This document shows positions 1-8,015 of a stretch of 64,000 bases of DNA, piece by piece; the stretch's first letter is position 1; each line of letters starts with the position of its first letter. The translations under genes were made by a program, and so were the position numbers. This stretch comes from Lachnospiraceae bacterium (GTDB lineage: Bacteria; Bacillota; Clostridia; Lachnospirales; Lachnospiraceae). Location of the stretch: contig JAEENO010000040.1 in the NCBI GenBank assembly GCA_016283755.1, positions 1-64,000 of the forward strand, written 5' to 3'. The notes below the pieces were generated by a model. That model was not told the origin of the DNA. It ran no database searches and saw only the letters and a program-made list of their open reading frames with translations.

Positions 1-111
1 AAGTACCGTTCCTGTGCTTTTATCCATATATATAACAAAGACATCTATTCCCATAAGTATTACTGCCATAAATACGGGCAGGAACAAATATGGTCTTAAC
101 TTACCCTTCAT
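1..111 (-). CDS. N-terminal fragment of a membrane protein, possibly GdpP-type phosphodiesterase
   Basis: The first 37 codons of a gene that runs off the left edge; it is in frame from the ATG at 111 (minus strand) to base 1. The visible peptide has a short basic start (MKGKLRPY) followed by a hydrophobic segment, as expected of a membrane anchor. Its start overlaps the end of the HD-GYP gene by 11 bases, so the two are probably co-transcribed. In many Clostridia a GdpP/YybT protein (membrane helices, degenerate PAS and GGDEF, DHH-DHHA1; hydrolyses c-di-AMP) sits close to rpsR/ssb/rpsF, which is why I suggest that identity. No catalytic domain is visible here, so the function is inference only. 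Confidence 0.5.
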   Translation of the reverse strand, partial: MKGKLRPYLFLPVFMAVILMGIDVFVIYMDKSTGTVL

Positions 112-2038
112 GTAACATATCTCCTTTAAGCACTTTATCCAGCTCGTCATCTTTATTCTTAATCTGTGATACGAAATAAAGATAAACTTCGCGGCCTTCT
201 GTAACAACGAATCTGATAGTCTTTTTAAGACGATCGTTGCCAACAATGAAATCTACTATCTCCGGGTTGTACTCCGTACATCTGCCGCGCTGTAATTCTT
301 CAACAATGTCCTCATAGGTCTTAGGCTCCTTATAGAGTCTGCCATACGTATCGGTTCCTGCATCAAGTACATCGCATATATGTACTATATCCGTAATGAA
401 CCTCCACGGAGAACTACAGTTATTATATCCTTCCGGATATCCGGATGCTCCGTCATAGGACTTATGATGTCCCATAACTATATCGTAAAACACCTTTAAT
501 GCCGGAACTCTGTCGATAATCGTACTTCCTATCTGCGGATGCATCTTGATTATCTCAGTTTCCGTAGGTGTCGCTTTTCTATACTGAATGTTAATAATAT
601 TAGGTAATACAATCTTACCTATATCATGGCAAAAGGCTGCTTTCCTGATAAAATCAAGTATCTCCGATACATTTGACCTGACATCTTCAACCGTCTTGCA
701 ATCCAAGGTTCCTATAAGCAATTCCGGTGCTCCCTGGATAATTGCCTTGGTAAGTTCCGTTGCAAGAAGCATTACCATTCTTGAATGCATTGCCATGGTA
801 TTATGTCTTATAACCGTAACCTTCATAAGAAGATCAAGGTTTGCAAAGGTTACGTCATAATAAGGAAGCACATACTCATATGCCATAAAGACATACGAAT
901 TCGTAATATGCGTTCTCTTATCGTACGGTATTCTCGCATATGTTTCAAATACTTCGAACGCAAGCGCTTTTCTTAATTCACCGACTCTCTTAATAGGATA
1001 TCCCGACTCTTCAAGTAATATCATCATCTCCGGAACCCAATAAAGCGTATAGGCATACTTAGGGCTCATATAAAAGTTCGAACTATTAAAATCCACTTCC
1101 ATAGGAAGTTTCTTTTTCTCCTCACTTAAGAATCCGTATGCCTCTACTGCGCTCATCTGATTCTTGTGAACACAGGCGAGTGCGTAATTAACAATTATAA
1201 GCGGATTAATATCGATACTCGTACTTCTCATATTATGCTCATAACAAGAAAGTGCAGCATCTGCCTCCTCATTAACTATTCCCGCAAGCTTATTGATTAT
1301 CGCTCTGGATTTACTTAATGCCTGATACTGCATGATTGCCTGGCTTAAAACGACGAGGTTATCAAACGGAAGCTCGGTATGCTTTCTATTCTCTATATCA
1401 TCATAGAATGCCATTGCATCCTTGTAATATTCATATAATGCGGCGAGATCACATCTGGACTTAAGGCTTTCAGCCACAAGCCTCTTATAATATGCCTCAA
1501 AAATCATCCCTTTTGCGTGCAGATTCTTACACTTGTCAAAGTGGGATGTAAAAGAAATAGCCATGGTATAATATTCCACGGCCCTCCTGAATTTCTCATC
1601 TATTCCGTAGGAAAGGCAGCTATCTGCAGCCAAGAATACCGCCATAATATGGTCTTCTACATTCTTTGGCGGATGATCCTCATAAAACTTTACAATGACT
1701 TCCAAAACGTCTGACGTGATAAGTGAGTCCCGACAGTCTTTACTTACCGCCTGTCTTATCTCCTCGATAAGTACATGGGCAAGTCTATGAGACATCGGTA
1801 TTCTACCATCAAGTATCGGATAGATGAATTCGTTTAATTCTGCTTCGTTCTTGTCATACTCTTCGTGTAATCTTGAAGAGGTATCGTGGTAACGCTTAGA
1901 CCATTCGTCAAATGTCTTACTGATTCCGCCTTCGGTATCATTAAGCTTCTCCATAACGGACATTCTATTAAGAGACTCGGAGTAAAACTCATGGAGTCTA
2001 GATTTTCTCATTACAAAGAAGTATTTCAAACTACCCAT
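101..2038 (-). CDS. HD-GYP domain protein, putative cyclic-dinucleotide phosphodiesterase
   Basis: A 645-residue cytoplasmic-looking protein. The N-terminal ~450 residues are mostly helical with no recognised domain. The C-terminal part carries the HD-GYP hallmarks: HDIGK near residue 472, a conserved HPxIG about 30 residues later, then HHKSYDGASGYP near residue 522 with an HHxxxDGxxGYP pattern. Known HD-GYP proteins hydrolyse c-di-GMP (some also other cyclic dinucleotides) using metals bound by these residues, so a signalling role is likely; the N-terminal region would be the sensor. It lies downstream of glyA and overlaps the following membrane-protein gene by 11 bases. An internal Met at codon 10 is an alternative start; a GGTGG stretch precedes the chosen one. 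Confidence 0.85.
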   Translation of the reverse strand: MGSLKYFFVMRKSRLHEFYSESLNRMSVMEKLNDTEGGISKTFDEWSKRYHDTSSRLHEEYDKNEAELNEFIYPILDGRIPMSHRLAHVLIEEIRQAVSKDCRDSLITSDVLEVIVKFYEDHPPKNVEDHIMAVFLAADSCLSYGIDEKFRRAVEYYTMAISFTSHFDKCKNLHAKGMIFEAYYKRLVAESLKSRCDLAALYEYYKDAMAFYDDIENRKHTELPFDNLVVLSQAIMQYQALSKSRAIINKLAGIVNEEADAALSCYEHNMRSTSIDINPLIIVNYALACVHKNQMSAVEAYGFLSEEKKKLPMEVDFNSSNFYMSPKYAYTLYWVPEMMILLEESGYPIKRVGELRKALAFEVFETYARIPYDKRTHITNSYVFMAYEYVLPYYDVTFANLDLLMKVTVIRHNTMAMHSRMVMLLATELTKAIIQGAPELLIGTLDCKTVEDVRSNVSEILDFIRKAAFCHDIGKIVLPNIINIQYRKATPTETEIIKMHPQIGSTIIDRVPALKVFYDIVMGHHKSYDGASGYPEGYNNCSSPWRFITDIVHICDVLDAGTDTYGRLYKEPKTYEDIVEELQRGRCTEYNPEIVDFIVGNDRLKKTIRFVVTEGREVYLYFVSQIKNKDDELDKVLKGDMLHEG

Positions 2039-2096
2039 CTAAGCGCACCACCCTCTCTATTTCGTTGACTTCTTATTAAGAAGTCTCTAAGTCAGA

Positions 2097-3341
2097 TTAT
2101 GCATATAAAGGATATTTCTTGGTAAGAGTTGCTACAAGCTCTTTAGCCTTCTCAACTCCGCCATTATCGCGCTCTTTAATAGCAAGTGCCATAGCCTCTG
2201 CTACTACTACCATATCCTCTTCCTTAAATCCTCTGGTTGTTACTGCTGCAGTACCAAGACGAACACCGCTTGTTACGAACGGTGATGCCGGATCGTTAGG
2301 AATTGTATTCTTATTACATGTAATGTTAGCGGAGTCAAGTAACTTCTCGCACTCTTTACCTGTAATATTCATATTTGTAAGATCAACAAGCATTAAGTGG
2401 TTATCTGTACCACCTGATACAAGCTTGAATCCTCTCTTCTGAAGCTCTGTTGCAAGAGTCTGGCAGTTCTTAAGAATCTGCTGCTGATACTCTTTGAATG
2501 CAGGCTGTAATGCTTCATGGAAGGCTACTGCCTTACCTGCGATTACATGCATTAAAGGACCACCCTGAATACCAGGGAATACTGCCTTATTGAAGTTAAA
2601 CTTCTCGTTAGCTTCTGCTGTAGCCATAATCATACCGCCACGAGGTCCTCTTAATGTCTTATGTGTTGTTGTTGTTGCAACATCTACATAAGGGAACGGA
2701 CTCGGATGAAGTCCTGTAGCTACAAGACCTGCGATGTGAGCAATATCAGCCATAAGTACTGCACCAACTTCGTCAGCAATCTCTCTGAATTTCTTGAAAT
2801 CGATTGTACGGGCATATGCTGATGCACCGCAAACGATTAACTTAGGCTTGCACTCTAATGCAATCTTACGAACGTTCTCATAATCGATAACGCCTTCGTC
2901 ATTAACACCGTAAGGTACTACATGAAAATACTTACCTGACATATTTACAGGCGAACCGTGTGATAAATGTCCACCCTGATCAAGTGCCATACCCATAAAA
3001 GTATCGCCGGGATTCATAATTGCAAAGAACACTGCCATGTTAGCCTGTGCGCCTGAGTGCGGCTGTACGTTAACATAATCACAGTGGAATAATTCTTTTG
3101 CTCTTTCGCGAGCGATATTTTCTACGACGTCAACACACTCGCAACCACCATAATATCTCTTGCCCGGATAACCCTCAGCATACTTATTGGTAAGCTGGCT
3201 TCCCATAGCTGCAAGAACTGCTTTGCTTACTACATTCTCTGATGCAATAAGCTCAATGTGAGAATTCTGTCTGTCATTCTCAGCCTGAATCGCATCAGCG
3301 ATTTCCGGATCAACTTTCTTGATCTCATCAAAACTGTACAT
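2097..3341 (-). CDS. glyA: Serine hydroxymethyltransferase
   Basis: A 414-residue PLP enzyme of the usual length. It interconverts serine plus tetrahydrofolate with glycine plus 5,10-methylene-THF in the cytoplasm and is the main source of one-carbon units. Recognisable features are the ASENVVS motif near the N terminus, the [13 protein letters not shown] region, and the PLP-lysine motif [15 protein letters not shown] strong AGGAGG lies 8 bases before the ATG. A sigma-A-like promoter (TTGTCA, 17 bases, TATAAT) is found upstream at 3407-3435, so this gene heads the transcript that continues into the HD-GYP gene. Identity is very secure. Confidence 0.98.
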   Translation of the reverse strand: MYSFDEIKKVDPEIADAIQAENDRQNSHIELIASENVVSKAVLAAMGSQLTNKYAEGYPGKRYYGGCECVDVVENIARERAKELFHCDYVNVQPHSGAQANMAVFFAIMNPGDTFMGMALDQGGHLSHGSPVNMSGKYFHVVPYGVNDEGVIDYENVRKIALECKPKLIVCGASAYARTIDFKKFREIADEVGAVLMADIAHIAGLVATGLHPSPFPYVDVATTTTHKTLRGPRGGMIMATAEANEKFNFNKAVFPGIQGGPLMHVIAGKAVAFHEALQPAFKEYQQQILKNCQTLATELQKRGFKLVSGGTDNHLMLVDLTNMNITGKECEKLLDSANITCNKNTIPNDPASPFVTSGVRLGTAAVTTRGFKEEDMVVVAEAMALAIKERDNGGVEKAKELVATLTKKYPLYA

Positions 3342-3406
3342 TTTGATATTACCTCCTCATGAAAATCAAAAGTGACTTGTTCGTATCAACAAATCATTCC
3401 ACGCTT

Positions 3407-3435
3407 ATTATATCAGTGCAAGTATGCAATGACAA
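3407..3435 (-). promoter_or_regulatory. Predicted sigma-A promoter of glyA
   Basis: On the minus strand, -35 TTGTCA (3430-3435) and -10 TATAAT (3407-3412) are separated by exactly 17 bases and lie about 65 bases before the glyA ATG. Both boxes are near consensus. No riboswitch-like structure was recognised in the leader. Confidence 0.75.
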
Positions 3436-3606
3436 GTGTTAAAGTTTAAACCTGTTAACCTCATGAAGAAGAGTGTCCGCAACCTTGGCGTTACGCATGA
3501 CATACTTGATTGTATTCTATAATTTTTAGTTATAAAAATATAGAATTTATAGTGTTTTTTAACATAGTTTTCACCGAAAAACAATTCCGGTACAGGGAAA
3601 AGGCAC
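3436..3606. other. Intergenic stretch between rpsR terminator and glyA promoter
   Basis: About 170 AT-rich bases. Short open frames on both strands (for example 3408-3608 minus) have no ribosome site and no recognisable protein, and the plus-strand ones are not supported. I see no RNA gene or riboswitch here. Confidence 0.5.
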
Positions 3607-3631
3607 AAAAAAACGGGACCTTTCGGTCCCG
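3607..3631 (-). terminator. Intrinsic terminator of the rpsF-ssb-rpsR operon
   Basis: CGGGACC / GGTCCCG 7-bp stem with a 4-base loop (3614-3631), followed on the minus strand by seven U (3607-3613). It lies 18 bases beyond the rpsR stop. Confidence 0.92.
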
Positions 3632-3648
3632 CTTGTGCTTACAACATC

Positions 3649-3915
3649 TTACTCCTGTACATATGGCATTAATGCGATATGACGAGCTCTCTTGATTGCT
3701 ACTGTAAGTGCTCTCTGATGCTTAGCGCAGTTACCTGTAATTCTTCTAGGAAGAATCTTACCTCTCTCAGAGATATACTTCTTAAGCTTGTTGGTATCCT
3801 TATAATCGATAACATTATCGCTACCGCAGAATACACATACTTTTTTTCTTCTATGCATACCGTTAGGACGTCTCTTCATAGCGCCATCCGGTCTGTCTGT
3901 CTTTGTGAAAGCCAT
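3649..3915 (-). CDS. rpsR: 30S ribosomal protein bS18
   Basis: An 88-residue basic protein, slightly longer than the ~75-80 residues of many bS18, with an N-terminal basic extension and the family core: CxFC near residue 32 followed later by [11 protein letters not shown], then [23 protein letters not shown]. It binds the central domain of 16S rRNA as a heterodimer with bS6. It is the third gene of rpsF-ssb-rpsR, with 36 bases from the ssb stop to its start and a GGAGGT site. A strong terminator follows. Confidence 0.97.
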   Translation of the reverse strand: MAFTKTDRPDGAMKRRPNGMHRRKKVCVFCGSDNVIDYKDTNKLKKYISERGKILPRRITGNCAKHQRALTVAIKRARHIALMPYVQE

Positions 3916-3951
3916 TTATATTACCTCCTATCGTGTTAAAGAGTTATCACC

Positions 3952-4380
3952 TTAAGCGAATGGTAACTCTGCTTCAACGGCATCCGGAATATTCTGGAAT
4001 CCGTCGCCTACCGCAGAACTAGGTGCAGGCTGATGCTCGACATTTCCTGCTGACTCGGAACTACTTGCCTTACTCTCAGCAAATTCCTGCTGTTCTACAA
4101 CAACATCGGTGGTGTAAATTCTCTGGCCATCCTTTTCATAAGAACCTGTCTGGATGCGTCCTTCGACTACAACCTTGGTTCCCTTCTTAAAGTACTTCTC
4201 AGCAAATTCTCCACTCTTTCCGAATGCAACACACTGTATAAAATCAGCGGTATCTCCGCCTTCTTTCTTAAAACGTCTGTCTACAGCAAGTGTATATCTT
4301 GCTACTGCCGATGACTCGCCTCCTGTGTATCTAACCTCAGGATCTCTTGTCAATCTACCCATCAAAATAACTTTGTTCAT
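3952..4380 (-). CDS. ssb: Single-stranded DNA-binding protein
   Basis: A 142-residue SSB. The OB-fold begins MNKVILMGRLTRDPEVRYT and runs to about residue 105 with the usual FIQCVAFGKSGEFAEKYFKKG and VEGRIQTGSYEKDGQRIYTTDV blocks. A low-complexity Ser/Ala/Gln linker follows. The tip reads ELPFA: the conserved acidic-Leu-Pro-Phe SSB-Ct is present but one Ala follows the normally terminal Phe. The middle position between rpsF and rpsR is the standard Firmicute arrangement. AGGAAG lies 8 bases before the ATG. Confidence 0.97.
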   Translation of the reverse strand: MNKVILMGRLTRDPEVRYTGGESSAVARYTLAVDRRFKKEGGDTADFIQCVAFGKSGEFAEKYFKKGTKVVVEGRIQTGSYEKDGQRIYTTDVVVEQQEFAESKASSSESAGNVEHQPAPSSAVGDGFQNIPDAVEAELPFA

Positions 4381-4405
4381 GCGATTACCTTCCTTTTAAA
4401 CGATT

Positions 4406-4696
4406 CTATTCTTCGTCCTGTCTAACGCATAAGTATCTGATGACGTTCTCTTCAATACGAAGACGTTCTTCTAACTCAGCCGGAGTTGTTGCAGCTGCAT
4501 CAAACTGGATGAAGTAGTAAAATCCTTCACTCATCTTCTGAATCTCATAAGCAAGCTTCTTCTTGCCCCAATCATCAACGTTGGTGATTGTTCCACCGAA
4601 GTGAGCGATCATTTCCTTAATCTTCTCGAGCTTGGCGCTTCTTGCGTCATCCTCTAACTTTGCATTAAGAACGAGTGCTAATTCATATTTCTTCAT
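4406..4696 (-). CDS. rpsF: 30S ribosomal protein bS6
   Basis: A 96-residue protein from the chosen start MKKYELALVLNAKLED. The open frame extends 17 codons further upstream, but the peptide there is not bS6-like and AGGAGG sits 11 bases before the chosen ATG. The family features are VDDWGKKKLAYEIQKMSEGFYYFIQF and a C-terminal RIEENVIRYLCVR. It is the first gene of rpsF-ssb-rpsR; the promoter at 4774-4802 and a leader hairpin at 4728-4742 lie just upstream. In many bacteria the S6:S18 complex binds this leader to repress the operon. Confidence 0.97.
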   Translation of the reverse strand: MKKYELALVLNAKLEDDARSAKLEKIKEMIAHFGGTITNVDDWGKKKLAYEIQKMSEGFYYFIQFDAAATTPAELEERLRIEENVIRYLCVRQDEE

Positions 4697-4727
4697 GCTT
4701 TGTAGTACCTCCTTTTGGTCTCTGGCC

Positions 4728-4742
4728 CCCGAATTAATCGGG
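4728..4742 (-). promoter_or_regulatory. Leader hairpin of rpsF, possible S6:S18 autoregulatory site
   Basis: CCCGA / TCGGG stem with a 5-base AT loop in the 5' leader, with further G/C (GGGGGCC on the minus strand) immediately downstream. Its position matches the known rpsF-leader motif that binds bS6:bS18, but I could not confirm the diagnostic bulged CCG by eye. Confidence 0.35.
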
Positions 4743-4773
4743 AACAAGGAAATTTATAATATCACGGAGTTAT

Positions 4774-4802
4774 ATTTTATCACGTGAGTTTATATAATTC
4801 AA
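4774..4802 (-). promoter_or_regulatory. Predicted promoter of rpsF-ssb-rpsR
   Basis: Minus strand -35 TTGAAT (4797-4802), 17-base spacer, -10 TAAAAT (4774-4779), about 80 bases before the rpsF start. The -35 overlaps the region just before the DUF951 stop codon. Confidence 0.6.
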
Positions 4803-4804
4803 GC

Positions 4805-4990
4805 CTATTTTTCACTATTTATTATTTTTTTGATACCTTTTTCCACTTTGACTCTCGGATTCATTATCTCATGTCCGCAGCCTAAGCACTTTATCTTAAT
4901 ATCAGCGCCTATTCTTGTGACTTCCCATATATTAGAACCGCAAGGATGCGCTTTTTTCATCTCTACTTTATCTCCGACTTTAAGTTCCAT
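4805..4990 (-). CDS. DUF951 family small protein
   Basis: A 61-residue protein with the compact DUF951 pattern: MELKVGDKVEMKKAHPCGSN followed by W-V-R-GADIKIKCLGCGHEIMNPR. The CLGCG pair together with the earlier Cys suggests possible metal binding. DUF951 proteins are widespread in Firmicutes and often sit beside rpsF; function unknown. It follows the sirtuin gene by 28 bases on the same strand. Confidence 0.85.
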   Translation of the reverse strand: MELKVGDKVEMKKAHPCGSNIWEVTRIGADIKIKCLGCGHEIMNPRVKVEKGIKKIINSEK

Positions 4991-5018
4991 AGCGTATAAT
5001 ATTTCTTCCTATTATAAT

Positions 5019-5747
5019 TTACATGTTCTCGACCGCTTCTTTCATAACGACCGCAATGTCATCATTGATTACAAGGTCTGCCATTCCCTCGGCGCCGGTC
5101 TTTGTCTTATTGATAAGTACTAAGTTCTTACCTCTGAAATATCTGATAAGACCTGCTGCCGGATATACGACAAGTGAAGTTCCACCCACTATAAGCATAT
5201 CTGCTGAAGCTATCGCATCTATCGCTCCCATAACTACGCTTTCATCAAGGCCTTCTTCATACAAAACAACGTCCGGACGCACCTTGCCGCCACACTTATC
5301 ACATATAGGCTCGCCTTCCGACTTTAAGATAAAATCCACTCCGAACTTTTTACCGCAGCTTCTACAATAATTTCTCTCGGTCGAACCATGAAGCTCATAT
5401 ACGACCTTAGAACCTGCCTTCTGATGAAGACCGTCTATGTTCTGTGTAACTATCGCCTTAAGCTTACCCATCTCCTCAAGCTTTGCCAGCGCTATGTGAC
5501 AATCATTAGGCTTTGCATCAGGATAGATAAGATTCTTCTTGTAAAACTCGTAGAATTCTTCAGGATACTGCATAAGGAATGTATGTGAAACCGCTTCTTC
5601 CGGCGAACATCTTCTAAGAAGTTTCTTGGAGTATAGGCCGTCCGACGATCTAAAATCCGGTATATTGCTCGCGGTGCTTACTCCGGCGCCGCCGAAAAAT
5701 ACGATATTATTCGATTCGGAAAGCATCTTGCTTAACTGTTCATACAT
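5019..5747 (-). CDS. NAD-dependent protein deacylase, Sir2 family
   Basis: A 242-residue sirtuin from the chosen start MYEQLSKML, which is preceded by AGGAGT. A start 10 codons upstream has no such site. The NAD-binding GAGVSTASNIPDFRS motif lies near residue 30, TQNIDGLHQKAG and the catalytic His in YELHGS follow, and two CxxC pairs (CRSCG, CDKCG) form the structural zinc site. The enzyme removes acyl groups from lysines using NAD+. The length is normal for the bacterial CobB/NpdA class; the exact acyl preference cannot be read. Confidence 0.93.
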   Translation of the reverse strand: MYEQLSKMLSESNNIVFFGGAGVSTASNIPDFRSSDGLYSKKLLRRCSPEEAVSHTFLMQYPEEFYEFYKKNLIYPDAKPNDCHIALAKLEEMGKLKAIVTQNIDGLHQKAGSKVVYELHGSTERNYCRSCGKKFGVDFILKSEGEPICDKCGGKVRPDVVLYEEGLDESVVMGAIDAIASADMLIVGGTSLVVYPAAGLIRYFRGKNLVLINKTKTGAEGMADLVINDDIAVVMKEAVENM

Positions 5748-5879
5748 ATGCACCACTCCTTTAATCTTTTTACACAAAGACGATTTGATTTTTACACATT
5801 ATTCTGCTATAATTACAAAGTTTTGATTCGATATTCTATTGTAGCAATTATAACACATATATAATAAGAAGAAACAGTT

Positions 5880-7973
5880 ATGAAAGAAAAAATACTATCA
5901 GTCTTAAACAAGATTAAAAAGCCTGCCGGAGTTGTTGCCGGCCTAATTAAAAAAGTTCATTCCCGTATAAAAGCTCTATATGAAAAGAATCCTATAAGAT
6001 TTTCGTTTATATCGATGTTTATCTTATGGCCTATACTTCTTTTCTTTATCATACAATGCATGGAGCTTAAATCTTTATGGAAGGGCATTAAGTTTATCTT
6101 CCATTCGCCGCTTGTATTTCTGGCGAATGCTTTAATTATTGCCTTTACGCTTTCTATTGCTTTGCTTATAAAAAGGCGTGTATTCCTGCTTTCTGTTTTA
6201 AGTGCGGTATGGCTTACATTCGGTATCTCAAATCTGGTGCTTTTATGTAACCGCGTTACGCCTTTTACCGCCAACGACTTATTCCTGATTGAATCTTTGT
6301 TTGAAGTTATTCAAAAGTACTTTAATAACTTCCAGATAGTGCTTATCGGTATTCTTGTTGCTTTTGCTCTTGCGGGCCTTGTGTTCCTTTTCTTTAAGGC
6401 TCCGAAAGTAACGCACAAGATGTACTACATTAACGCTCTTGCGGCAATCGCAATTTTCTTCGTTCTTGCAGTTGGTTCCGTCAAGGGCCTTGTTGCTCTT
6501 AATATAATGGAAGGTCAGTTTGCAGAACTTTCAGCCGCATACAGAAACAATGGTTTCGTATACTGCTTTACAAATAGCCTTATAGATACGGGCGTTGATA
6601 AGCCTAAGGAATACTCAAGCGAGAACATCAAGTCCATCTTTGCCGGACAGGATGTTACTATTGCTGAAGATACCGCTCAACATATGCCGAATATAATCTT
6701 CGTTCAGCTTGAGACTTTCTTTAATGTAGAAGAGCTTAACGATGTAACGTTCTCGTCGACGGTTCTTCCTAACTTTACAAGATTACAGAAGGAAAACGGC
6801 GGTCTTTTCTCTGTTCCGGTTATCGGAGCCGGTACCGTTAATACCGAGTTTGAAGTCTTAACCGGTATGTGCATGGACGACTTTGGCGCGGGTGAGTATC
6901 CTTTTAAGTCTATCTTAAAGGAAAAAACCACAGAGAGTCTTGCCAATAACTTAAAACCATACGGTTATACCTGCCATGCCATTCACAATAACACCGGTAA
7001 GTTCTACAGCCGTCATATCGTATACTCAAACCTTGGCTTTGACGATTTTACTTCTGTTGAATATATGCAGGATTACGAAAAGACAATTTTAGGCTGGGCT
7101 AAGGATTCAATCCTTACCAAATATATATTTAAGTGCCTTAATGAAACCGAAGGTCGTGACCTTGTATATACCATCTCGGTTCAGGGACACGGTGGATATA
7201 CTCCTAACGACAGATATGACAGGCATGTATCTATTAAGGAAACCTCTCCGGAGCGTGCATCAACAAGAGTTCAGCTTGAGTACTATGCCAACATGCTCTA
7301 TGAGATGGATGAATTCGTGGGAGAACTTGTTGCGGCAATTGACAATTTTGAGGAAGACACTATCCTTGTTATGTATGGCGACCATCTTCCTTCTCTTGAT
7401 ATTCAGCAGTCTGAGCTTACAAACAGATCTGTATACCAGACCGATTACATAATCTACTCCAACTGCGGTATTAACTATGGACGCAAGAATATATCAGCAG
7501 ATGAAATTGCTTCCTATGTATTTGAGCGACTCGGTATGCATAACGGAGTAATCAATGCTTTCCGTCAGACACATAAGTCCGACCCTAACTTTAAGGAAAA
7601 CCTTGCCGCTCTTGAATATGATATGCTTTACGGCGATAATCTTATATTTAACGGCATTAACCCGTATAAACCGACCGACATGGTCATGGGACTTGATAAA
7701 ATCTCAATCTTCAACATCATTCCTAACGGAACGAAAGAGAACTCTTACCTTGTACTTGGTCAAAACTTCACCAACTACAGTAAGGTATATGTTAATGACT
7801 CTCAGCAATCAACGAAGTTTATAGATCATAACACCTTGCAGGTTACGCTTGACGATCCGTTGGAATTTGAAGATATGATTACCGTATGGCAGTCACACTT
7901 AACATGTACCGCACCGTATCGATACAATGTAATACCGTTTAATTACACAGAACCTGATACTGCAGAAGAATAA
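5880..7973 (+). CDS. LtaS-like sulfatase-fold phosphoglycerol/phosphoethanolamine transferase family protein
   Basis: A 697-residue polytopic enzyme. About five hydrophobic helices lie between residues 40 and 205, then an extracellular alkaline-phosphatase-fold domain. Visible active-site elements are VQLETFF (metal Glu), the GAGTVNTEFE block near residue 316 whose first Thr aligns with the nucleophile of LtaS, QGHGGY near 434, and YGDHLPSL near 498. The family transfers glycerol-phosphate or related groups from lipids to cell-surface polymers, so a lipoteichoic-acid-like or glycan-modifying role is likely. The last ~85 residues look like an added IPT/TIG-like beta domain (LGQNFTNYSKVYVND). 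The ribosome site is weak (AAGAAG). It stands alone on the plus strand with its own terminator. Confidence 0.85.
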   Translation: MKEKILSVLNKIKKPAGVVAGLIKKVHSRIKALYEKNPIRFSFISMFILWPILLFFIIQCMELKSLWKGIKFIFHSPLVFLANALIIAFTLSIALLIKRRVFLLSVLSAVWLTFGISNLVLLCNRVTPFTANDLFLIESLFEVIQKYFNNFQIVLIGILVAFALAGLVFLFFKAPKVTHKMYYINALAAIAIFFVLAVGSVKGLVALNIMEGQFAELSAAYRNNGFVYCFTNSLIDTGVDKPKEYSSENIKSIFAGQDVTIAEDTAQHMPNIIFVQLETFFNVEELNDVTFSSTVLPNFTRLQKENGGLFSVPVIGAGTVNTEFEVLTGMCMDDFGAGEYPFKSILKEKTTESLANNLKPYGYTCHAIHNNTGKFYSRHIVYSNLGFDDFTSVEYMQDYEKTILGWAKDSILTKYIFKCLNETEGRDLVYTISVQGHGGYTPNDRYDRHVSIKETSPERASTRVQLEYYANMLYEMDEFVGELVAAIDNFEEDTILVMYGDHLPSLDIQQSELTNRSVYQTDYIIYSNCGINYGRKNISADEIASYVFERLGMHNGVINAFRQTHKSDPNFKENLAALEYDMLYGDNLIFNGINPYKPTDMVMGLDKISIFNIIPNGTKENSYLVLGQNFTNYSKVYVNDSQQSTKFIDHNTLQVTLDDPLEFEDMITVWQSHLTCTAPYRYNVIPFNYTEPDTAEE

Positions 7974-7980
7974 AGAATAA

Positions 7981-8015
7981 GCTCCACATATTAATGTGGA
8001 GCTTTATTTTTATTC
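7981..8015. terminator. Terminator between convergent genes
   Basis: Perfect 9-bp stem GCTCCACAT / ATGTGGAGC with a 4-base loop (7981-8002), then TTTATTTTTATT on the plus strand. The minus-strand side is less T-rich but may also function, since the esterase gene ends at 8010. Confidence 0.85.

Noticed and set aside
3408-3608. Open frame of 66 codons (minus) in the glyA-rpsR gap
   Set aside because: No ribosome site, no family-like sequence, overlaps the promoter of glyA.
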